From NCBI GenBank assembly GCA_938028465.1, contig CALJAA010000163.1, positions 1 to 53,184 on the forward strand: a DNA stretch of 53,184 nt, given 5' to 3'. A model generated the notes under the pieces. The model did not search any database and was not told the origin of the DNA. It saw only the letters and a program-made list of their open reading frames with translations. A program made the translations under genes and the position numbers. Positions within the stretch are counted from its first letter, which is position 1, and each line of letters starts with the position of its first letter. Origin of the DNA: an uncultured Granulosicoccaceae bacterium. GTDB lineage: Bacteria; Pseudomonadota; Gammaproteobacteria; Granulosicoccales; Granulosicoccaceae. This document shows positions 16,112-22,930 of the stretch, piece after piece.

Positions 16112-16929
16112 TAACGACTAAAGGTATCTTCAAGTATCGCGTAGTCAGCAGTATCGGATATAAAGTTTAATGTACCGGCGTTATTGACTTCATCTATCGC
16201 CGACATAAAGCCGCCCATTGCGGCTAGGTAAAATCCAGAGCCTGTGCTCATGCGCCTTACACCTGCGTCTTTGATATCTTGTATTGCCATTGTGGGGGGT
16301 AGGCATTCAAGCAATAGGTTGACAGGGTTGCTTAGCTCCGAGCAGCATAGCTTGACCTCATCTAGATCCGTCATGCCAGGCGCGTACAATACATCTGCTC
16401 CTGCTTGTTCGAAAGCCTTCAAACGATCCATGGTTTCATCAAAATCAGTGATACCTCTGGCATAGTTATCACAACGTGCGGTAAGAATGAAATCGTGCTC
16501 TAGCTTATCTCTGGCTTCGCAGGCTGCTGCGATTCTCTCCACTGACAAACTAAAGTCAAAAATTGGCTTGTTAGGATCACCTGTGAAATCCTCAATGGAG
16601 CAGCCGGCTAATCCGATCTCGGCTGCCTGTTCGATAGTTGAAGCAACTGACGCTGGCGAATCCCCAAACCCTTTGCCTAGATCACCCGTGACGGGTAAGT
16701 CAGTGGCATCCACTAGCATTTTGCAGTGCTGCAGTATTTGTTTTTCGCTGGTGGCGTGATCGCACTGGCCGGACATGTAGGCATGGCCGCCGCTAGTACT
16801 GCCCATTGCCTTGAAGCCTGCTGCCTTAAGCAGCCTTGCTGATCCGATATCCCATGGGTTGGGCAGAATGAAGGGCTCGTTTGATTCGTGTAGCTGGTGA
16901 AAGGCTTGGTATCGATCCATTGGCTTCAT
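16108..16929 (-). CDS. PEP mutase/isocitrate lyase superfamily enzyme
   Basis: A 273-residue (alpha/beta)8 enzyme. Features: LPNPWDIGSARLLKAAGFKAMGSTSGG at the N-terminus, a metal-binding Asp loop (PVTGDLGKGFGD), the GCSIEDFTGD loop at the position of the catalytic ED of the superfamily, and LTARCDNYARG with the Arg that contacts carboxylates. This set matches the 'isocitrate lyase/phosphoenolpyruvate mutase family' group related to oxaloacetate decarboxylases and 2-methylisocitrate lyases. The classical PEP mutase EDK..KNS motif is absent, so true phosphonate synthesis is unlikely. An alternative ATG nine bases downstream exists. Substrate unknown. Confidence 0.85.
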   Translation of the reverse strand: MKPMDRYQAFHQLHESNEPFILPNPWDIGSARLLKAAGFKAMGSTSGGHAYMSGQCDHATSEKQILQHCKMLVDATDLPVTGDLGKGFGDSPASVASTIEQAAEIGLAGCSIEDFTGDPNKPIFDFSLSVERIAAACEARDKLEHDFILTARCDNYARGITDFDETMDRLKAFEQAGADVLYAPGMTDLDEVKLCCSELSNPVNLLLECLPPTMAIQDIKDAGVRRMSTGSGFYLAAMGGFMSAIDEVNNAGTLNFISDTADYAILEDTFSRY

Positions 16930-17022
16930 TCCGTTTTTGGTCTGCTAAGCTTTGTTGTAACTCACATTACATTAGTGCTACTGCCAACTGCATGTCAGTA
17001 GTGTTTGGATATTATTTTGATC

Positions 17023-17475
17023 ATGCCTAAAGCTAAGCTGTTTGTTTTATTGTCATTTCTTGCCATGATGTTGCAATCTTGCGGAACCTTGCAGCAGCCC
17101 GATATTTGTAACGAAACATTGGGGCGAGGGGCCATGGCGGATAAAAATTATGATGCAGCCTATGTACACTTAAAGGGGTGTGAAAATATAGAGAATTCGT
17201 CTGGCGAGGCAATACAGCAATTGTCTGTATTGACAAAATCTGGGTATGGAGAGTACGACTCGGATAAAGCTAGACACACTAAGTACTACGAATTGGTGCA
17301 TCGATCAGCACTAAAGCTTGACCCTATGGCTATATCCCTATTGATCAAGTACTACAAAGATGGCGATAAAATCATACCGCAAGAGCCTCGATTGGTAATA
17401 GCACAATGCTTAAATGCATTATTAAATTCGGGGCAGGGTAATAGGCGGCAGGTTTTGACGTGTTTGTCTTTATAG
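17023..17475 (+). CDS. Small lipoprotein of unknown function
   Basis: A 150-residue protein with a classical lipobox (LLSFLAMMLQSC, Cys at residue 22). The ATG at 17023 gives a clean signal peptide; an upstream in-frame TTG does not improve it. The mature part contains a helix-rich segment suggestive of SEL1/TPR-like repeats (AMADKNYDAAYVHLKGC and LDPMAISLLIKYYKDGDK), but too short to assign. It stands alone between a convergent enzyme and the RraB-like gene. Confidence 0.55.
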   Translation: MPKAKLFVLLSFLAMMLQSCGTLQQPDICNETLGRGAMADKNYDAAYVHLKGCENIENSSGEAIQQLSVLTKSGYGEYDSDKARHTKYYELVHRSALKLDPMAISLLIKYYKDGDKIIPQEPRLVIAQCLNALLNSGQGNRRQVLTCLSL

Positions 17476-17555
17476 TGGCGTAAGTAATGATTAAATTTGG
17501 TCCTATAGTTATTTGGTGATAGGTTCGTACCTAAGTAATTCACGTGGTGGGAAGC

Positions 17556-18278
17556 ATGGCATTAGCTGAAAAATATCAAAAGGTACTTGATGAGTGGATT
17601 GAAATAAATCGCGAGCAATGGGATGCTTTATGCGCGCATGGTGTCGAGGATGGTACAGAGCTAAATCTGGATTACAGCTTTTCAACTGCTGAGGAAGCCA
17701 CGGCCCAAGGTTTTGCGCAGGCATTTGAGAAACGCTATGGCTATGCTTCAGAAATTCAATTCTTCCCTTACGAAAGCCCTGAAGAGCCAGCAGTTTGGGC
17801 CATTCAAGGTTCAACTCCATCTACAAAAACAAATCTAGAATTTCTCAACAAGTGGGTGGAGGAGCTAGTTCTGTTTGGCGCGGAACACGACACAATGTTT
17901 GAAGGATGGGGTGCGTATCCACCGGGTGCGGAGGCAATGTCGATGGGCGTAGCATTTTCGCAGGATGATGAAGAATCCGTTAAGAAGTTTCCTCATCTTC
18001 TTCATGTACAAGTAACGGAAGACATTCAACCCATTGATCGAGGTGAAAAATACGATGATCCGCTATTCGATATGCTAGAAGAGGAAGGTTTGGGAGCGTT
18101 CAGCCGAGCGGGTTCGCAATTTGTTAATGAGGATGACGGAATTAGAATTACTGGGTTTGAAATTGTCATACGCGTGGCTGATCAGGTGATAGCGCAAAAA
18201 CGTATTCGAGAATTTATGTTAGGGCTTGGCGCGGATAGTTCAATGACCATTGATGCGATTGACGAGGATATGGTCTAA
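17556..18278 (+). CDS. RraB-like (RNase E inhibitor family) protein with extra C-terminal domain
   Basis: A 240-residue acidic protein. Residues about 25-125 resemble RraB, which in E. coli binds the RNase E scaffold and inhibits cleavage. The pattern includes HGVEDGTELNLDYSFSTAEEA, a central strand pair, then LNKWVEELVLFGAEHD and the diagnostic FEGWGAYPPG (E. coli YDGWGTY). About 110 further residues form an unrecognised domain (PHLLHVQV, LGAFSRAGSQFV, GFEIVIRV, IREFMLGLGAD). The ATG at 17556 is used rather than GTG at 17544, since GGTGGGA precedes it. rne lies 4.7 kb away on the opposite strand. Family membership is a judgement by eye; other RraB-domain proteins can act as immunity-like factors. 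Confidence 0.65.
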   Translation: MALAEKYQKVLDEWIEINREQWDALCAHGVEDGTELNLDYSFSTAEEATAQGFAQAFEKRYGYASEIQFFPYESPEEPAVWAIQGSTPSTKTNLEFLNKWVEELVLFGAEHDTMFEGWGAYPPGAEAMSMGVAFSQDDEESVKKFPHLLHVQVTEDIQPIDRGEKYDDPLFDMLEEEGLGAFSRAGSQFVNEDDGIRITGFEIVIRVADQVIAQKRIREFMLGLGADSSMTIDAIDEDMV

Positions 18279-18300
18279 CCCATTAATACGGTCGATTTTG

Positions 18301-19509
18301 TTAAGCAGACCCAATTAACAAAGCTTTTTCTGCAATTATCTCCCCAATAGTCGCACAATCATCAACGCTAAATGTTAGCGGTATTCTGCAATCATATAAA
18401 CGCGCTAGCACCTTATCGGTTTGTGGCAGCTTTGTAGTGGGGAAGTATTGCCAGCTATCATAACGGCTGGTGTAAGCGGCAGGCTTATCAGCACCGAACC
18501 ATTTAAGTTCGACTCCTGAATCCTTACAGGCTTTTAAAAAAGCTTGGTTTTGATCATCGCTAAAACTGTTGATAGCAAACTGCGCCGAGCTGTGTACTTC
18601 AACTGCGCTTTGATGTTCTGTAGGTACGTCGATAATATCAATAGGCACAAGCTTAGCAACCAAGGCTTCGTAGCGAGTGTTCCAGCGTTTGCAATTGGCA
18701 TCCAAGTTGATTAGTTGTGGGCGTAGAATTGCTGCACGCAAGTTATCCATGCGGCCACTGCAATTAGGCGTAAGGTACTTAACTTGCTCAAATACGGCTG
18801 GTGCGGGCGAGGCTTCATGACGTTCATATAACATGTACGAGCCTGACAAGATAACGGCTTTAGCCATTAACACATCATCGTTAGTAGTTAGGAAGCCACC
18901 TTCGCCAGAATTAATGTGCTTGTAAGTTTGTGTACTGAAGCAGGCCATCACCCCGTGATTGCCACTCTTCACACCGTTAAACGTGGCACCCATGGTGTGA
19001 GCGCAATCCTCTATGAGCGCTACCTTGTGCTCGTTGAGTATCACCATGAGTTTATCCATATCGACAAGGTGCCCGCGCATATGCGATAGCATGAGTACGC
19101 TTGCGCCTGTGCTTTTGATGGTTTGTTCTAGGTGATTGAGATCAAGCACGAGTTGATCTGTCGTATCTATCAGTACGGGTGTGCCGCCTGCGGCGGTAAT
19201 AGCACCTGGCACTGGCGATAGCGTGAACGCATTGGTTAGTATGGGTTGCCCTGGCTCAATACCCCAAGCGCGTAATGCCGTTTGCATAGCGTAGCCCCCA
19301 GAGGTGCATGCTAGGCAGTATTGTTGGCCTTGGTATTTGGCGTATTCGATTTCTAATAGTGTGGTTTCTGAAAGTTCGTTATTTTCCGAAACGTTATAGC
19401 GATGCAATCGACCAGACTGCATAACCTCAACGGCTGCAGCGATAGCCTCTGCTGAGATAGGCTCTTGTTGAGTGAAGTTGCCTGTAAATACTTTATCTGT
19501 TGTAGTCAC
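18301..19509 (-). CDS. DegT/DnrJ/EryC1/StrS-family PLP aminotransferase
   Basis: A 402-residue fold-type I PLP enzyme. The nucleotide-sugar aminotransferase pattern is clear: ACTSGGYAMQTALRA, then LTNAFTLSPVPGAITAAGGTPVLID, IEDCAHTMGATFNG, and the PLP lysine in STQTYKHINSGEGGFLTT at about residue 193. GRMDNLRAAILRPQL matches the 'R..n..aAa...Q' helix of the family. Members form amino sugars or related amines. No sugar-nucleotide or polysaccharide genes surround it. The start overlaps the rhomboid gene stop by four bases, so the two are co-translated. Confidence 0.88.
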   Translation of the reverse strand: MTTTDKVFTGNFTQQEPISAEAIAAAVEVMQSGRLHRYNVSENNELSETTLLEIEYAKYQGQQYCLACTSGGYAMQTALRAWGIEPGQPILTNAFTLSPVPGAITAAGGTPVLIDTTDQLVLDLNHLEQTIKSTGASVLMLSHMRGHLVDMDKLMVILNEHKVALIEDCAHTMGATFNGVKSGNHGVMACFSTQTYKHINSGEGGFLTTNDDVLMAKAVILSGSYMLYERHEASPAPAVFEQVKYLTPNCSGRMDNLRAAILRPQLINLDANCKRWNTRYEALVAKLVPIDIIDVPTEHQSAVEVHSSAQFAINSFSDDQNQAFLKACKDSGVELKWFGADKPAAYTSRYDSWQYFPTTKLPQTDKVLARLYDCRIPLTFSVDDCATIGEIIAEKALLIGSA

Positions 19510-20111
19510 GAGTAATGATTAGATGAGCTTGTTGATTGAGAGTCTTGCAATAGCTTTGAGGTGACTAGTGCTACTAACCCACCTGCTATTGCACCAAACA
19601 GGTGACCATCCCAAGACACGCCTTGCTGCCCGGGTATGACACCTTTCAAGAGTACGCCTGCATAGGTAGCACCTACTATTAGTGTGATGATGATAGAGCT
19701 GAGGCGTTTTTCAAAGATGCCCGCGAAGATATGGAAGGCTATTAATCCGAACACCAAACCACTCGCACCAATATGCAATGCAGTGCGGCCGAATAACCAT
19801 AGGCCTAAACCTCCAAGTAATGTAATCAGCACAACGATGGCTCCACTATCGGCGCGGGAACCAGCTAGCAAGAATAGGGTGACGGCTAAAGGTATTGTGT
19901 TACCCATCAGGTGCCCAAAATCACCATGCAAAAACGGCATGGCGATTATCCCTATGAGTCCACCCATATCGCGTGGCACCAGGCCGTATTTTTCTAGCGG
20001 CAAAAAACGATCTAGAGCGAACACCACCCAAATGACTACAAGAAAAATGGCTATGCCAATAAAGTCACGCTTGATGGTGTGAACGTTGCGGCTGTCGACT
20101 AGAGATTTCAT
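19506..20111 (-). CDS. Rhomboid-family intramembrane serine protease
   Basis: A 201-residue six-helix membrane protein. The catalytic dyad is visible as Ser in HIGASGLVFG (about residue 115) and His in SWDGHLFGAIAGG (about residue 172). The loop-1 region contains FLHGDFGHLMGNTIPL with the conserved His/Asn patch that forms the oxyanion environment. Length is that of compact bacterial rhomboids. Substrates cannot be inferred. It is the upstream partner of the DegT gene (ATGA overlap). Confidence 0.88.
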   Translation of the reverse strand: MKSLVDSRNVHTIKRDFIGIAIFLVVIWVVFALDRFLPLEKYGLVPRDMGGLIGIIAMPFLHGDFGHLMGNTIPLAVTLFLLAGSRADSGAIVVLITLLGGLGLWLFGRTALHIGASGLVFGLIAFHIFAGIFEKRLSSIIITLIVGATYAGVLLKGVIPGQQGVSWDGHLFGAIAGGLVALVTSKLLQDSQSTSSSNHYS

Positions 20112-20137
20112 GTACGTTGTTGTTCACTCGGTAGCGC

Positions 20138-20752
20138 TTAACGCAACATCCAGCGAAGTTTGTCGGCCACAGAGGCAAGCTCGGTTGCGCCCATATCGCT
20201 TGCGCCACTTTTAAGCGCAGCATACTGATCTTTGTTGATCGCTAATCGGCCCGCATCTGAATCTCGCAAGTTTAAGATTTTTAGCATCTCTTGGATCTCT
20301 CCAATGCTATTGCCGGTAACGCCTTTAAGATTGTGCTCACGTGCACTGGCAATCGCGGCGGCCGCAGTGACGCCAACGGCTGCAGCGCCACCGGCAACAC
20401 TTGCGCCAGATGATGAGCCATTAGATGCTCCGTTGTTAGCAGAAGCAGCTCCAGATGACGCACCTGAACCACCGCCGGCACTACCTGCCGCTGCACCACT
20501 TGAAGCCGTATTAGCTGAAGCTGAGCTATCAGTTGTATTGCCTGCGCTGGAACTTGCACCCGCGGGTGCACCACCAGCGTTTTGAAACGCATCACTTGAA
20601 GTGGCGTTGTTATCCAACTGTGCGGATTCGCCTTCGCTTATTTCAGCATCGCTGGTTTGATTTTTTAGGTCGTAGTTATTCTTGGAACTGAGTGCGGAAA
20701 TTAAAAAATAGGCAGCAACTGCTAATAGAATTAAAGAGATTACCCAAGTCAT
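20138..20752 (-). CDS. Membrane-anchored low-complexity Ala/Ser/Gly protein
   Basis: A 204-residue protein. The start at 20752 is chosen because AAGGAG lies six bases upstream and it opens directly with a membrane helix (TWVISLILLAVAAYFLISAL). Residues about 55-145 are nearly all Ala, Ser, Gly, Thr and Asn (for example GGAPAGASSSAGNTTDSSAS), forming a flexible tether. The C-terminal 60 residues form a small folded module (LKGVTGNSIGEIQEMLKILNLRDSDAGRLAINKDQYAALK). Topology suggests an N-in membrane anchor with the module held in the periplasm or vice versa. No family recognised. It is divergent from the dynamin-like gene. Confidence 0.6.
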   Translation of the reverse strand: MTWVISLILLAVAAYFLISALSSKNNYDLKNQTSDAEISEGESAQLDNNATSSDAFQNAGGAPAGASSSAGNTTDSSASANTASSGAAAGSAGGGSGASSGAASANNGASNGSSSGASVAGGAAAVGVTAAAAIASAREHNLKGVTGNSIGEIQEMLKILNLRDSDAGRLAINKDQYAALKSGASDMGATELASVADKLRWMLR

Positions 20753-20869
20753 GAATGGCTCCTTGTTAAATGTTTGTGGCGTGTTGCCAGATCGTGTGCT
20801 GGCTCCAAGCATTAGTTTCTCGCTTACTGCTAGACTTCAGTCATTAATTACAAAAATCACTTAACGACT

Positions 20870-22285
20870 ATGGTTCGGCCTGATAAATCAATCGTCAAAC
20901 GTTTTGACAGCCTTAAGACTCATCTTAAGCGAGAGAACCCCGCATTGGTAGGGGTCATAGCAGGCTTTCGCCAGCTCGATGACGTGGGCTACCGTACCGG
21001 GTTAATTGGTACAGACGAATCATACGCCATGCAGATATCGTGGTGGCCGCTGATTTCCGTATTAGGCGTATTTTCAGCCGGAAAATCCTCTTTTATCAAT
21101 AGCTACCTTGGCCGCACCCTTCAAAAAACGGGCAATCAAGCGGTTGATGACAAGTTCACAGTGATCTGTTATGGCAAGGAAAACGCTGGCCAAGTTCTGC
21201 CCGGTTTGGCAGTCGATGCCGATATGCGCTTTCCGTTTTACCGCATTAGCGACGAGATCGAAAACGTTGCAGAAGGTGAAGGGCGACGTATTGATGCTTA
21301 TTTGCAATTAAAAGTAACTGATTCTGAAGCCGTTCGCGGCAAGATCATTATCGACTCCCCAGGGTTTGATGCGGACGATCAGCGAACATCAACGTTAAAA
21401 CTCACTAATCACATTATGGATATCTCTGATCTGGTAATGGTGTTTTTTGATGCGCGCCACCCTGAGCCAGGTGCAATGCAGGATACGCTGCGGCATTTAG
21501 TGCAGGGCACTATCTCGCGTTCTGACAGCAACAAATTCATGTTTATTTTAAACCAAATCGATACGGCTTCACGTGAAGACAATACCGAAGAAGTGGTCGG
21601 TGCTTGGCAACGAGCCTTGTCGCAAAAAGGATTAACCGCAGGGCGTTTTTATACCATCTTTAATAAAGATATCGCCCCTGATATGGAGGCATCATCTTCA
21701 ATGCAGCGTTTAGCTGATAAGCGCGATGCGGATATGGCAGATATCGAGGAGCGTATGCAACAGGTTGAAGTTGAGCGAGCTTACAGAATCGTGGGCGCTA
21801 TGGAAAAGCAGGCGTATCGTATTCGGGACGAATCAATCCCTGCGCTTCGCACCTTAAAGAAGGAGTGGAGTTCACGGGTGCTTAAATGGGATGCTATTGC
21901 ATTAGGTATTTTGCTAGTCGCCGTATTGGGTATTTCAATTGCAACCGGTTTTATCGGTTCGTTGTTTGCGATGATACTAAGCTTATTTGCTAATCCTGTA
22001 GCGATGCTTGGTGGTATTGCTGCTGTGCTGATACCACTTTTTATTGGCCATCACTTAATCCGTAAGTGGGTACGAGGCAGAATGCTTCCAAAGATTGCAA
22101 AGAGCGATAACAGTGCGCTTACTTCAGCATTCATCAAAAATACTAGTTTCTTTAATTCTGTGTTTAGCACGAATCTAGTGGGTTGGAACAAGGGCGCTGA
22201 GAAAAAGATTGAGCGTGCGATAGAACAAGCATCAGAATTCGTTCAGAAACTGAATGATCAGTTTACCAACCCATCTGGGCAGTAA
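20870..22285 (+). CDS. Dynamin-like/membrane-associated large GTPase
   Basis: A 471-residue GTPase. The G1 P-loop is GVFSAGKSS (from residue 66), followed by the G3 segment DSPGFDADDQ at about 162 and G4 NQID at about 228. Insertions and the dynamin-type Ser-Ser after the P-loop Lys fit the bacterial dynamin-like group (DUF/YjdA-related). A hairpin of two hydrophobic helices at about residues 342-402 (AIALGILLVAVLGISIATGF; PVAMLGGIAAVLIPLFIG) would insert in the membrane, flanked by helical stalk-like segments. Likely roles are membrane remodelling or stress repair, inferred from the family. Confidence 0.8.
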   Translation: MVRPDKSIVKRFDSLKTHLKRENPALVGVIAGFRQLDDVGYRTGLIGTDESYAMQISWWPLISVLGVFSAGKSSFINSYLGRTLQKTGNQAVDDKFTVICYGKENAGQVLPGLAVDADMRFPFYRISDEIENVAEGEGRRIDAYLQLKVTDSEAVRGKIIIDSPGFDADDQRTSTLKLTNHIMDISDLVMVFFDARHPEPGAMQDTLRHLVQGTISRSDSNKFMFILNQIDTASREDNTEEVVGAWQRALSQKGLTAGRFYTIFNKDIAPDMEASSSMQRLADKRDADMADIEERMQQVEVERAYRIVGAMEKQAYRIRDESIPALRTLKKEWSSRVLKWDAIALGILLVAVLGISIATGFIGSLFAMILSLFANPVAMLGGIAAVLIPLFIGHHLIRKWVRGRMLPKIAKSDNSALTSAFIKNTSFFNSVFSTNLVGWNKGAEKKIERAIEQASEFVQKLNDQFTNPSGQ

Positions 22286-22915
22286 CTAGTTATCGGACGT
22301 AGCAATTTTAAAAGCTGCGTATACAAAGAAGCCGCCGAGTGCGGCTTCTATCCATCGCCTACTGGCACTATAAACCCTCCGCACCTTTTTAACCGATAAT
22401 GCTACCGCCCATGCGGCATGGCAGCTAAAAGAAATCACAAACCCGCCAGCTATGAACAAGGCAATGATGCTTAGGCTTGCACCTTCTACGGCACCTACTG
22501 CTGATATTGCTAGCCAAAAAGCAATCGCTTTTGGGTTAGTGATCTGTAGTAGGTATCCCGAGATAAAGTGCTTAGAGCGGCTACCGTGAGCAGCCGTTGT
22601 TGTTTCAAACGCAGGCGGATTGATGGATTTCGTGAACGCGCCGTACGCTAAATAAAGTAGGTAGGCTGCGCCAATTATTCGCAATGCGCTCATTGCCCAC
22701 GCGGCTTTGGATACGAGTAAGCCTACACCTAGAATGGTTAAAACATTAAGAGTGGCACTACCAAGTGCTATACCAAGTGTGGCAATCAGTGCCGGTGCTC
22801 GGCCTTCGCCCGTTGCGATGCTAATAAGTAAAGCGACAGATGGGCCGGGAGAGGATGATCCGACAAACAAGATTAAATAGGCGGCAATAAAACCAGATAG
22901 ATCTATTGCCGCCAT
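22286..22915 (-). CDS. LysE/RhtB-family amino-acid exporter
   Basis: A 209-residue inner-membrane protein with five or six helices. The family signature near the N-terminus is present (LILFVGSSSPGPSVALLISIATGEGR), as is the GxLLQITNPKAIAFWLA segment before the last helices. These proteins export amino acids or homoserine lactones with proton motive force. Substrate cannot be deduced. It is convergent with the dynamin-like gene with no gap and lies just downstream of rne on the same strand. Confidence 0.9.
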   Translation of the reverse strand: MAAIDLSGFIAAYLILFVGSSSPGPSVALLISIATGEGRAPALIATLGIALGSATLNVLTILGVGLLVSKAAWAMSALRIIGAAYLLYLAYGAFTKSINPPAFETTTAAHGSRSKHFISGYLLQITNPKAIAFWLAISAVGAVEGASLSIIALFIAGGFVISFSCHAAWAVALSVKKVRRVYSASRRWIEAALGGFFVYAAFKIATSDN

Positions 22916-22930
22916 GCTTGTTGCACCTAG

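Noticed and set aside
16108..16929. True PEP phosphonomutase, which with the HD protein would suggest a phosphonate pathway around the pilus locus
   Set aside because: The EDK..KNS motif of PEP mutase is absent; the loop reads IEDFTGD as in other superfamily lyases.
20232..20585. Ala/Pro-rich frame on the plus strand
   Set aside because: It is the complement of the Ala/Ser/Gly linker gene; composition follows from that.
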